Source: DASSBR01 sp035701285
GTDB lineage: Bacteria > Pseudomonadota > Gammaproteobacteria > Natronospirales > DASSBR01
Length of the DNA: 34,386 nt
Assembly (NCBI GenBank): GCA_035701285.1
Contig: DASSNT010000054.1
Location: forward strand, 1-34,386
Direction of reading: 5' to 3'
The notes beneath the pieces are model-generated. The model was not told the DNA's origin, searched no databases, and was given only the letters and a program-made list of their open reading frames with translations. How positions within the stretch are numbered: position 1 is the first letter of the stretch; every line of letters starts with the position of its first letter. Position numbers and translations under genes: made by a program. Positions 23,759-31,826 of the stretch are shown one piece after another.

Positions 23759-25351
23759 GTGAAAAGACTATCCCTGCATGTCGCGGGCCTGGCGCTGGTG
23801 TTGCTTGCCGGCCCCGCGCTGGCCGCCGACGATGGCGATCATCATCACGACAAGAACGCGGCCGTCGAAGTGCAGCCGCCGAAGGACCAGCAGTCCGTCA
23901 CCAACGGCTCGGTCACGATCAACGGCGAGCGCATCCGCTACAAGGCAATCGCCGGCATCATGGTGCTGAAGGACCACGACAAGAACGACAAGCCGTATGC
24001 CAGCATGTCCTATGTCGCCTATATCAAGACCGGCGTCGACGACGAGGACAAGCGCCCGATTACGTTTTTCTACAACGGCGGCCCCGGCTCCTCCACGGTC
24101 TGGCTGCACATGCTCGCGTTCGGTCCGAAGCGCGTAGTGGTCGGCAACGGAACGCTGACGCCGCCGGCGCCGTACCAGCTCGTCAATAACGGCAACAGCC
24201 TGCTCGACGCCACCGACATGGTGTTCATCGATGCCCCCGGCACCGGCTTCGGCCGCGTGATCGGCAAGAAGGAGGGCGGCGTCGGCAAGCCGAAGGATGT
24301 TTTCGGCATCGACCAGGACTCGCACGCGTTCACGCAGTTCATCAAGAACTACATCACCGAGCACAGCCGCTGGAACTCGCCCAAATTCCTGTTCGGTGAA
24401 AGCTACGGCACCACTCGCTCGGCGGTGCTGGCCTACGATCTGGAAGGCGCCAGCATCGACCTGAACGGCGTGATCCTGCTGTCGTCGATCCTGAACTTCG
24501 ATCTCAGCGTCGACGGCCCCGAGGGCAACCCGGGTGTCAATATTTCCTACGCCACCGGCTTGCCGAGCTATGCGGCGACGGCCTGGTATCACCACAAGCT
24601 GCCCAACCAGCCGAAGGAACTGGCGCCGTTTCTCGACAAGGTCGAGCACTTCGCGATGACGGATTACCTGCTGGCGCTCAACCAGGGCAACCGCATCGAC
24701 CCGGCGCTGAAGCGCAAGGTCGCCGCGCAGATGCACGAGTACACCGGCCTGCCGACGGCCTACATTCTGGAAGCGAACCTGCGGGTGTCAGGCGGCCAGT
24801 TCGCGCATGAACTGCTGGACGATCAGGACGACATTACCGGGCGACTCGACTCGCGCTACAGCGGCCCGGCAATGGACCCGCTGGCGGAAAGCGGCAACTA
24901 CGATCCGATGAACTCGTCGATCGACTCGCCGACCATCTCCGAGTTCAACGAGTACATTCGCGAAACGCTGCACTTCGGCGAGGACAAGGTGTACCGGCCG
25001 TCGGCCTACCGCCAGATCTACAGCAGCGAGGAGGGCTGGAGCTTCAAGCACCGCCAGCCGGGTTCGAACTGGACCAGTTCCGGCACACCAAATGTGATGC
25101 CGGACCTGGCCGCCGCGATGAAGCGCAACCCGAACATGGACATCATGCTCGCGGGTGGCTATTTCGATCTCGGCACGCCGTACTACAGCGCCGAGTACGA
25201 GATGTACCAGCTCAACATCCCGCCGAAGCTGCAGGACAACATCAGCTACCACTTCTTTCCGTCGGGCCACATGGTGTACCTCAACCCGAAGGCGCACGAA
25301 GCCCTGCACGACGCCACTGCGAAGTTCATCGAGGCGAACTACAGGAAGTAG
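23759..25351 (+). CDS. Secreted serine carboxypeptidase-like (S10) protein
   Basis: A 530-residue protein with signal peptide (MKRLSLHVAGLALVLLAGPALAA). A short His/Asp-rich stretch (25-33) follows. The alpha/beta-hydrolase catalytic parts are clear: oxyanion segment YNGGPGSS (105-112), nucleophile Ser215 in GESYG, Asp470 in GGYFDLGTP and His504 in SGHMVYLNP. S10 carboxypeptidases release C-terminal residues, usually at acid pH. The start is a GTG at 23759 with GAAGAGGAG upstream; an overlapping GTG two bases earlier is out of frame. It ends four bases before the convergent sensor gene. Confidence 0.9.
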   Translation: MKRLSLHVAGLALVLLAGPALAADDGDHHHDKNAAVEVQPPKDQQSVTNGSVTINGERIRYKAIAGIMVLKDHDKNDKPYASMSYVAYIKTGVDDEDKRPITFFYNGGPGSSTVWLHMLAFGPKRVVVGNGTLTPPAPYQLVNNGNSLLDATDMVFIDAPGTGFGRVIGKKEGGVGKPKDVFGIDQDSHAFTQFIKNYITEHSRWNSPKFLFGESYGTTRSAVLAYDLEGASIDLNGVILLSSILNFDLSVDGPEGNPGVNISYATGLPSYAATAWYHHKLPNQPKELAPFLDKVEHFAMTDYLLALNQGNRIDPALKRKVAAQMHEYTGLPTAYILEANLRVSGGQFAHELLDDQDDITGRLDSRYSGPAMDPLAESGNYDPMNSSIDSPTISEFNEYIRETLHFGEDKVYRPSAYRQIYSSEEGWSFKHRQPGSNWTSSGTPNVMPDLAAAMKRNPNMDIMLAGGYFDLGTPYYSAEYEMYQLNIPPKLQDNISYHFFPSGHMVYLNPKAHEALHDATAKFIEANYRK

Positions 25352-25354
25352 CGG

Positions 25355-27826
25355 TTAAAGAAACGCCTGGTTCAACAGCCGCAGGCTGACATCGGTATGG
25401 CCGGCCCAGCCCGCGGCAAACCGGACGAAGTCCTCGGCCGCCAGCGGCCGGCAGAACAGATAGCCCTGCACCAGATCGCAGCCTTGCCGGCGTAAAAATG
25501 CGGCCTGGTGCGGGGCTTCCACCCCCTCCGCCACCACCTCAAGACCGAGCTGCGATGCCAGGTGCAGAATCGACTTGAGCAGCGCGGTGCGCCGCTGGTC
25601 GTTGCCGATGGCCATCACGTAGCTGCGGTCGATCTTCAGGCTGTCGAGCGGGAACTGCTGCAGATAGCTGAGCGACGCGTAACCGGTGCCGAAATCGTCC
25701 ACGGCAATGCGCACGCCGAGGGCGCGAATGCGGCGCAGATTCTTGAGCACCCGCTCGTCGTTGGTCACCGCTTTCGTTTCCGTAATTTCGATTTCCAGCC
25801 GCTCGGGTGGGAGCCCGGCCGAACCGAGGATTTCGCCGATCGTATCGGCGATATCGGCGCCTTGTGTCGCGATCAGGTGCGCGCCGGAGACGTTAACCGC
25901 CACCCGCGGTGGCGGTGCATCGCCGGCGCCGCGCCATTGCGCCGCTTCATGGCAGGCGGTTTTCAGCATCCAGCGGTCGAGCGCCACCACCAGTCCGCTC
26001 TGTTCGGCCACCGGAATGAACTCATCCGGCAGGCGCAGCCCGTGATGCGGGTCGTGCCAGCGCGCCAGTGCCTCGGCGCAGTCGATCGTGCCGGTATTGA
26101 TGTTGATCATCGGCTGGAAGTGAGCGCGAAGCTCGTCGGCGTCGATCGCCCGCGCCAGCCGCGCGTCCAGCGCCAGCGCCTGCAGCGCGGCCGCGTTGGC
26201 GTGGACGTTGAAGAAGTGCGCGTTCTCGCTGCGCTGCGCCGCCGCCTGGTCCATGGCCGCCGCGGCGCGCTCCAGCAGCGGCTCGGCCTGATGGCCGTCG
26301 TTCGGGTACAGGCTGATGCCCAGCCACAGCACCGGGTATTGCACGTGCCCGGCGACCACGACCGGCTCGCGCAGCGCCTCATTCAGCCGGTTGATGTGGC
26401 TGACGACGCGGGCGACCGATTCCACCTGCTCGAACAGCAGCACGAACTCGCGGCTCTCGACATGCGCGGCTGCGACCAGCCCCGGCGGTGCCGTGTCGCA
26501 GAACGCCTTGATGCGCCTGACGATGGTACTCAGCATCGGATCGGCGGACATACCGGCCGACGCCCCCGCCAGGTGGCGCACATGCTCAAGCCGCAGCGCA
26601 CACACCGCAATGCCTTGCTCCGGTGGCACACGGGCGAGCGCGTCGTTGAGCTTGTCGTGAAGATGGCGGCGGTTGGGCAGGCCGCTCGTCTGATCGAAAT
26701 AAACCAGTTCCCGGATGCGATCCGCCGCCTCCCGGTAGCGCGTGACGTCCTGCAGCGCCAGCACCGTCAGCGCCGCGCCGGCCGGCTCGCCGCGCCGCGT
26801 GTTGACCGTCACGTTGAGGATGCGGTTGCGGCCGTCCTCGCCGGTCAGCTCGACCTCGGTATGGGAAACGTCCGCCGACTCGCTGGCCGTGAGCATCTGT
26901 TCGATATCCGCCGCGGGCAGCACTTGCGTGACCGGTTGACCGAGCAGCGCGGTGCGCTCCCGGCCGAGCAGCTCGGCCGCGCGCTCGTTCGCCACGGCCA
27001 CCGCGCCCAGATCGTCGAGCACCAGCACGCCGTCCGACAGCGTTGTCAGTACCTGTTCCGCGGCGGCGCCGGAGCTGACGGAGATCACGCGATAGCGCCA
27101 CGCGGCGTAGCCGATTGTCACAACCGTGAATGCGACCATCACGTAGCCGAACGGGTAAACCGCGAAACCCCAGCAACCGAGAAAATCAGTGGCGGCGATG
27201 AACGACACACTGAAGCCGATCAGCAGAATCCGCGCGCGGTGCCGCCGGCCGCTGCCGCGCGGCGAGGCGCGCCAGACCCACAGCGAGCAGATGAACAGGA
27301 AAACCAGCGTCGCGCACAGGCTTGAGGCGAGCAGTGTGCCGCCGAGGCGATAGTGCGCGTAGTAGCCCCACGGGTAGTGGTAGGGCGGCCCGAGGAAAGT
27401 AGTTGTGGCCAGCAGCAGCGCGAGAAACCCGAACGCCCACAGCCACAGCAGCGGCGACAGCCGGTTGCGCCAGTCGCTGAGGCCGAGCAGCCGCCGGAGC
27501 AGCTCGTAGAGGCTGGGGCCGATGAAGATAATGCCGACCTGGCCGAGCACGATCCATTGCTGCGCCTCCGCCGCCGACGGCGCGATATAACCCAGCGCGT
27601 AGCCGATCTGCCAGCCCGCCACCGAAACCGACACCGCCAGCGCCCACGTGCCCGTCGACGAATCCGATTCGCGCCAGCGCAGCAGCAGGCCCCACAACAG
27701 CGTCGCAATCGCAACGGTGAAATTGGGCGCCGCAAAGGCCGCAAAATGGTACGCGTCGAACGCCAGCAGGGCCGGCGCGCCGGTGGCATCAATCAAGCGT
27801 GTCGCCCCTGCGGTAGAAGGTGACAT
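25355..27826 (-). CDS. 7TM sensor-PAS-degenerate GGDEF-EAL protein
   Basis: An 823-residue membrane protein. Residues 1-250 hold about seven helices of the histidine-kinase-like 7TM input type. A PAS domain follows at about 255-365, then a GGDEF-like domain at 375-545 in which the signature is ESREF (457-461), so it has lost cyclase activity. The EAL domain (560-810) is intact: EAL at 585-587, NVSG, EITE, DDFGTG, LKIDRSYV and VAEGVE, with QGYLFCRPL. Phosphodiesterase with a regulatory GGDEF remnant is most likely. The ATG at 27826 lacks a site; a TTG at 27796 preceded by AGGGG is an alternative. Confidence 0.88.
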   Translation of the reverse strand: MSPSTAGATRLIDATGAPALLAFDAYHFAAFAAPNFTVAIATLLWGLLLRWRESDSSTGTWALAVSVSVAGWQIGYALGYIAPSAAEAQQWIVLGQVGIIFIGPSLYELLRRLLGLSDWRNRLSPLLWLWAFGFLALLLATTTFLGPPYHYPWGYYAHYRLGGTLLASSLCATLVFLFICSLWVWRASPRGSGRRHRARILLIGFSVSFIAATDFLGCWGFAVYPFGYVMVAFTVVTIGYAAWRYRVISVSSGAAAEQVLTTLSDGVLVLDDLGAVAVANERAAELLGRERTALLGQPVTQVLPAADIEQMLTASESADVSHTEVELTGEDGRNRILNVTVNTRRGEPAGAALTVLALQDVTRYREAADRIRELVYFDQTSGLPNRRHLHDKLNDALARVPPEQGIAVCALRLEHVRHLAGASAGMSADPMLSTIVRRIKAFCDTAPPGLVAAAHVESREFVLLFEQVESVARVVSHINRLNEALREPVVVAGHVQYPVLWLGISLYPNDGHQAEPLLERAAAAMDQAAAQRSENAHFFNVHANAAALQALALDARLARAIDADELRAHFQPMININTGTIDCAEALARWHDPHHGLRLPDEFIPVAEQSGLVVALDRWMLKTACHEAAQWRGAGDAPPPRVAVNVSGAHLIATQGADIADTIGEILGSAGLPPERLEIEITETKAVTNDERVLKNLRRIRALGVRIAVDDFGTGYASLSYLQQFPLDSLKIDRSYVMAIGNDQRRTALLKSILHLASQLGLEVVAEGVEAPHQAAFLRRQGCDLVQGYLFCRPLAAEDFVRFAAGWAGHTDVSLRLLNQAFL

Positions 27827-27938
27827 AACTATAACGTATTCAATCGGATTCGACTGCCTGCCTTTGTCGCCGCCGGTCGTGGTACTCTCTGCCGCCTGGC
27901 GACCACGCCGGGTTCAAGCCTGCATTATCGGAGCAGCC

Positions 27939-28391
27939 ATGAAACGCATTCTTCTCATCTTAGCTTTGGGTCTTTTCAGCATGACCAATTCCTTCGCCGG
28001 CTCCAGCCAGTCGATTCCCGCGCCCGCCGACGTGGCCGCCATTCCGGACACGGCCACCACGCTGCCGTCGGGTCTGGCGTACAAGGTGATCGAGCCCGGT
28101 ACCGGCGATGTGCATCCGAAACTGTCGGACACGGTCACAGTCGACTACACCGGCTGGACCACCGACGGCGAGATGTTCGACAGTTCGGTCGTGCGGGGCG
28201 AGCCGGCCACGTTTCCGCTCAACATGCTGATCAAGGGCTGGCAGGAAGGCATTCCGCTGATGGTCACGGGCGAGACGGCGCGCTTCTGGATTCCGGCGAA
28301 GCTGGCTTACGGCGAAAATCCGCGTCCGGGCGCGCCGCGCGGCATGCTGGTGTTCGACATTAAGCTGATTGCGATTCAGCCGAGCAGCTGA
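27939..28391 (+). CDS. Exported FKBP-type peptidyl-prolyl isomerase
   Basis: A 150-residue protein with signal peptide MKRILLILALGLFSMTNSFA (about 1-20) and a single FKBP domain (45-147). It has VTVDYTGWTTDGEMFDSS (66-83), containing the Tyr and Asp of the active site, GWQEGIPLMVTGETARFWIP (100-119) and the Y124-GENPRPGAPRGMLVFDIKLI end. It catalyses cis-trans isomerisation of Xaa-Pro bonds in the periplasm, and a chaperone role is usual. ATG at 27939 was chosen because a signal peptide starts there; the frame extends upstream. It ends before a two-way terminator. Confidence 0.92.
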   Translation: MKRILLILALGLFSMTNSFAGSSQSIPAPADVAAIPDTATTLPSGLAYKVIEPGTGDVHPKLSDTVTVDYTGWTTDGEMFDSSVVRGEPATFPLNMLIKGWQEGIPLMVTGETARFWIPAKLAYGENPRPGAPRGMLVFDIKLIAIQPSS

Positions 28392-28427
28392 TCGAAAAAA
28401 CTGGCGGCCATAAACGAACCCCAAAGA

Positions 28428-28457
28428 AAAAGGGCGGCCCATGCGGGACGCCCTTTT
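28428..28457. terminator. Two-way intrinsic terminator between convergent genes
   Basis: AAAAGGGCG (28428-28436) pairs perfectly with CGCCCTTTT (28449-28457), with an inner CCC/GGG pairing in the loop. T-runs are present on both strands. It sits between the FKBP gene and the RRM gene, whose stop codons face each other. Confidence 0.8.
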
Positions 28458-28502
28458 CCGTTCAGCTGCGCTATGCGCGCAGCGGAATGATGCGCAACAA
28501 AC

Positions 28503-28781
28503 TTACCAGCGGCTGCGACCACCCGTGGCGCGAGGCTTCTTGTCCTCTGCCATGTTGATGCGAAGGGGACGGCCGCCACTCTCAACGCCGTTCAGCGCTT
28601 TGATGGCCGCTTCGGCCTCGGCCTGCTCCATTTCAACGAAGCCGAACCCACGGGGCCGGCCGGTGTCGCGGTCGGCGATCAGCTTGACGGACTGCACTTC
28701 ACCGTGCGCCTCAAACATTTCCCGAACTTCATCTTCCGTGGCGCTGAAAGGGAGGTTGCCGACATAAATAGACTTGGACAT
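28503..28781 (-). CDS. RRM RNA-binding protein (cold-inducible type)
   Basis: A 92-residue protein made of one RNA-recognition motif: RNP2 IYVGNL (5-10) and RNP1 RGFGFVEM (44-51), with a short basic Gly/Arg tail ending GGRSRW. Bacterial single-RRM proteins of this type are often cold-induced and bind single-stranded RNA. ATG at 28781 was chosen since SKSIYVGNL is the usual start of the family; the frame is open further upstream but has no family match. Its leader contains two hairpins, the second with a T-run, so regulation within the leader is likely. The partner RNAs are unknown. Confidence 0.92.
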   Translation of the reverse strand: MSKSIYVGNLPFSATEDEVREMFEAHGEVQSVKLIADRDTGRPRGFGFVEMEQAEAEAAIKALNGVESGGRPLRINMAEDKKPRATGGRSRW

Positions 28782-28801
28782 GAACATATACCTAAGCAAA
28801 T

Positions 28802-28835
28802 AATAAAAAACCCTGCCGTTCGAGGTCAGGGTTTT
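28802..28835 (-). promoter_or_regulatory. Terminator-like hairpin in the RRM gene leader (possible attenuator)
   Basis: Read on the minus strand, AAAACCCTG (28835-28827) pairs with CAGGGTTTT (28815-28807), followed by a T-run to 28802. It ends 20 bp before the RRM start codon at 28781. A second hairpin, GCGGG/CCCGC, lies upstream (28862-28875). No coding gene upstream on this strand needs a terminator here. Confidence 0.6.
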
Positions 28836-28884
28836 AATGCTGAATCCGTAAAGCAGAGCGCGCGGGGTCTCCCGCACTTCGGTC

Positions 28885-28890
28885 ACTATA
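28885..28890 (-). promoter_or_regulatory. Possible -10 box for the RRM gene
   Basis: TATAGT on the minus strand (ACTATA on +) matches the consensus at five of six positions. It would give a leader of about 97 nt that includes both hairpins. No good -35 hexamer is seen 17 bp upstream. Confidence 0.35.
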
Positions 28891-28951
28891 CGCGTTTGCC
28901 GTCCGAAAAGGTGGTTTATTTTTGTGACAAAGTTGACAGCCGGCGTTTTGC

Positions 28952-28980
28952 TTGACCGGACTCGGGAAGCGCAGCATTAT
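28952..28980 (+). promoter_or_regulatory. Sigma70-type promoter for the small membrane protein/phosphoesterase pair
   Basis: TTGACC (28952-28957) and CATTAT (28975-28980) are separated by 17 bp and match the consensus at five and four of six bases. The first start codon is 34 bp downstream at 29015. It is back to back with the leader of the RRM gene. Confidence 0.5.
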
Positions 28981-29014
28981 CCGAGGCTCCAGATTCAGCA
29001 GTGAGGGAACTGCG

Positions 29015-29134
29015 ATGAAGTCATGGAACCCACTCTTCTTTATCAGCCTGATGCTGATGTTCATCGGATTAGCCTCACTGTTCGTGTGGGACGTTCCGGC
29101 AGAACGGGGCGCTCTCCGGTCTAACGCATGTTGA
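29015..29134 (+). CDS. 39-residue single-span membrane peptide
   Basis: ATG at 29015 with a GAGGGAA site upstream starts MKSWNPLFFISLMLMFIGLA and continues with SLFVWDVPAERGALRSNAC. One hydrophobic helix (about residues 7-27) lies between a Lys-containing N-terminus and a short charged tail. The stop TGA (29132-29134) overlaps the ATG of the phosphoesterase gene (29128), implying coupling. No family recognised. A promoter-like sequence and a ribosome site in front suggest it is translated; it could also be a leader that only sets up translation of the next gene. Confidence 0.55.
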   Translation: MKSWNPLFFISLMLMFIGLASLFVWDVPAERGALRSNAC

Positions 29135-30033
29135 CGAGAGCCCGCTTCTATATCCTGCGCTGCGCAGGCGCAGGACAATTCATAGTGTTGGCGGTGCTGC
29201 TATCCGGCTGCGTCCAATCGGACGATGGATCACGTGTCGGAGGCGCGCCACCACCTCAGCCGGCCGAAACCGTACCGCGCCCAGCCCACGTTGTTATCGT
29301 CGTTGAGGAGAACAGGGCGTACTCGCAAATCATCGGAAATCCGGACGCACCCTACCTGAATCAGCTGGCGGAACAGGGCGCTCTATTTGATGACGCACAT
29401 GGTGTAACGCACCCGAGCCAGGCTAATTACCTGGCGCTATTCTCCGGCTCCACGCAAGGCGTGCCAGACGACAGCTGCCCGCACAGCTTTTCGGGCCCGA
29501 ATCTGGCAAGCGAACTCCGCCAGGCGGGCTACACCTTTGCAACGTATTCGCAGTCACTCCCCGAGACGGGTTTTACCGGTTGCAGCAGCGGTGCCTACGT
29601 CCGCAAGCACAACCCGGCGGTCAACTGGCAGGAGGCAAATGTCGAGCCGGAGCAGAATCTGCCTTTCGGATCCTTTCCCGGCGACTTTGATGAGCTGCCG
29701 ACCGTGTCGCTGGTAATCCCTGACCTCGACCATGACATGCATAACGGCAGCATCGAAACCGCCGACTTATGGCTGGAACAAAACCTGAGCCGTTACACGC
29801 AATGGGCGTACACCCATAACAGCCTGCTCATCGTTACCTGGGACGAAGACGACAACTCACATGACAACCACATTCCGACACTGTTCGTCGGCCCAATGGT
29901 AGAGGCGGGTCGGTACAGTCGCCGAATAGACCACTACACCCTGCTGCGGACTCTGGAAGCGATGTATGAGCTGCCGGCACTGGGTAAAAGCGCCGAGACT
30001 ACCGCCATCAGCGATGTCTGGCGCGAGCAGTAA
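29128..30033 (+). CDS. Phosphoesterase-family lipoprotein (acid phosphatase-like)
   Basis: A 301-residue protein of the alkaline-phosphatase-like phosphoesterase group (phospholipase C/acid phosphatase type). It has a lipobox LLSGC with Cys28 and a Pro-rich linker. The metal and substrate region is clear: VVIVVEENRAY (55-65) with Glu61-Asn62, THPSQANYLALFSG (94-107) with the nucleophile region, DLDHDMHNG (199-207), TWDEDD (237-242) and DHY (268-270). It removes phosphate from a phospho-ester in the envelope; the exact substrate is unknown. Its start overlaps the small membrane peptide gene. The open frame has no other good ribosome site. Confidence 0.85.
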   Translation: MLTRARFYILRCAGAGQFIVLAVLLSGCVQSDDGSRVGGAPPPQPAETVPRPAHVVIVVEENRAYSQIIGNPDAPYLNQLAEQGALFDDAHGVTHPSQANYLALFSGSTQGVPDDSCPHSFSGPNLASELRQAGYTFATYSQSLPETGFTGCSSGAYVRKHNPAVNWQEANVEPEQNLPFGSFPGDFDELPTVSLVIPDLDHDMHNGSIETADLWLEQNLSRYTQWAYTHNSLLIVTWDEDDNSHDNHIPTLFVGPMVEAGRYSRRIDHYTLLRTLEAMYELPALGKSAETTAISDVWREQ

Positions 30034-30070
30034 CGGCCGGCACACGCGGCGCCGGCGGTGCCCCTGTCTT

Positions 30071-31759
30071 TCAGCGCGTACCGGTTCGAGCGGCTTGCGT
30101 CTCGGCAGGCAGTTCGTGGCGGTACTCGGCCGGGATCTCCGCGTCCGGCCGCGCGACGTGATACATCGCCCAAGTGATCTGATTCATCAGCCAGTCGCGA
30201 TCCCCGCCCTTCTTGTACAGGTCGAAGTGCGTCTTGCCCGGCAGGAACTGCACCTCGGCATGCGCGCCCACGCTCTCCAGCACGGCCTTCAGCTTGTGCG
30301 CCGCGCCGTCGAGATAGAACGTGTCGGCGGTGCCGACGATGACGTGGATCTTGCCGTCGAGATAAGGTTTCAGTTGCGGCCAGTGCCGCTTGATGCGGTA
30401 GGCGATGTCGTAATGCTCGCGCCAATAGGCGACCACCTTCGGATTCACCTTCCCGGTGTCGCGGTCGAACATCGGCACCGGCCGGCCGTCCGGCCCGCGC
30501 GGCGAGAATACCCAATCGAACGACGCCATCTGGCCGCCATACGGCCCCAGCACGCGTTCGAGTTGCGCGAACTGCTTGTATGTCGCGATCACCTTGCCGT
30601 TGGCACGCACCAGCGGCCGCGGCTTGCCGTTCGGCTTGTAATAGACGTTGGCGTCGGGCGCGTACAGGTTCGCGCCGGTGAAGTCATGAAAATCGCTGGG
30701 GTCGGGCGAGGTGGACCAGGTGCCGCCGAAGATCTTCGGGTAGCGCACCTGCAGCCACAGCGTCGCCCAGCCGCCTGACGAGTGGCCGGTGAGGAAGCGA
30801 CCGCCGGCCCTGGCGTCCATCCGGTAATGCGACTCCAGGTAGGGGATGAGCTCGGCCGTCAGCGCCGTGCCCCAAGGGCCATTGTTCACCGAATCGGCGA
30901 ACTCGTGGGTGCCGGTGGGGCTGGACTCGTCCAGAAACACCCAGATCATCGGCGGCATCTTGCCGGCCGCCATACCCGACCAGATGGACGCGGCGCGGAA
31001 CGTCAGGTAGACCAGGTTGCCGCCGAAGCCGTGGGTCAAATAAACCGTTGGATAATGCCGATCGGCGTGCTTGTCGTAAGCTGGCGGCAGCAGGACCCAG
31101 CCCTTCATGTGAACCGGGCGGCCCCGGAATGCGCTGAGCGCCGGGCTGACGAAGTCGATCGCCTGGCTATGCTGTTTGGCCGCGTTCAGGCTGGCTGCCA
31201 GTTTATCGCGCATCTCCGCCGGCACACGGTCGGACAGCGTCCACGGCTGTAATTTGTCGGCGAGCGTGCGCGTCAGGCGCAAGGTGGGAATGGTGCTATC
31301 CGGGCCGAAATCCACTTTGCTGACCGCGCTGACGAGGTCGCCCGCGCCGCGGCCGCCGTAGTTGTAGTTATGGTTGACGTCGAGTACGGCCTGCAGGAAA
31401 TAGGCGCCGGCTGGCAGCTCCGAAAACCCTTCGGGGAAGGCCAGCGCATCAGCATCGATTACCACCGTTCCGCCCGGCGCAAGGCCTGTCACCTCCATCG
31501 CCGCCACGGCCGTTTGCGTCGGCCGAAACGCGCTGGTATCCACCTCCGTCACCTGACCGCCTTCGGCGTTCGCCTCGGCAGCCTTCGCCGGAATCGCAAA
31601 CAGCAGCAAGCGCCCTGAAACAGGCTGCGCGGATGCCTCATCGAGCGCGACGCGGAACAGCCGGTGCGGCGCCGGGGCGGCCGCAGGCGGTGCCGCCAGC
31701 GCCAGTGGCGCAGGCAGCATCAGGAATACGAGAATCGAGATCCGAAAGCGGAATGGCAT
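30071..31759 (-). CDS. Exported esterase, enterochelin-esterase-like alpha/beta hydrolase
   Basis: A 562-residue protein with signal peptide (about 1-22, ending ALA). The N-terminal third (32-170) is a beta-rich accessory domain. The hydrolase domain has THGFGGNL near 242-249, Ser327 in GHSSGG, Asp479 in GTADTF and His511 in KTHFDLY, giving a complete triad. Relatives are annotated as esterases of the Esterase D/Fes-like type. AAGGAGAAC precedes the ATG. It stands alone, convergent with the phosphoesterase gene. The substrate is not known; its size is larger than typical enterochelin esterases because of the extra domain. Confidence 0.85.
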   Translation of the reverse strand: MPFRFRISILVFLMLPAPLALAAPPAAAPAPHRLFRVALDEASAQPVSGRLLLFAIPAKAAEANAEGGQVTEVDTSAFRPTQTAVAAMEVTGLAPGGTVVIDADALAFPEGFSELPAGAYFLQAVLDVNHNYNYGGRGAGDLVSAVSKVDFGPDSTIPTLRLTRTLADKLQPWTLSDRVPAEMRDKLAASLNAAKQHSQAIDFVSPALSAFRGRPVHMKGWVLLPPAYDKHADRHYPTVYLTHGFGGNLVYLTFRAASIWSGMAAGKMPPMIWVFLDESSPTGTHEFADSVNNGPWGTALTAELIPYLESHYRMDARAGGRFLTGHSSGGWATLWLQVRYPKIFGGTWSTSPDPSDFHDFTGANLYAPDANVYYKPNGKPRPLVRANGKVIATYKQFAQLERVLGPYGGQMASFDWVFSPRGPDGRPVPMFDRDTGKVNPKVVAYWREHYDIAYRIKRHWPQLKPYLDGKIHVIVGTADTFYLDGAAHKLKAVLESVGAHAEVQFLPGKTHFDLYKKGGDRDWLMNQITWAMYHVARPDAEIPAEYRHELPAETQAARTGTR

Positions 31760-31826
31760 GTTGTTCTCCTTGGAACTTAGCCGCGACAGTTTCGCATGTT
31801 TCCGCCTTTTACGCGGCGGAACAGCG

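Noticed and set aside
25055..25075. GGTTCGAAC-like string resembling a tRNA T-loop
   Set aside because: It lies within the S10 peptidase coding sequence and no cloverleaf could be drawn around it.
25508..27325. 605-codon open frame on the plus strand
   Set aside because: Antisense to the 7TM-PAS-EAL gene, with shadow-type composition; the minus-strand gene has clear domains.
28834..29178. 114-codon open frame on the minus strand upstream of the RRM gene
   Set aside because: No ribosome site or family match; it covers the divergent promoter region and the start of the small membrane peptide gene.
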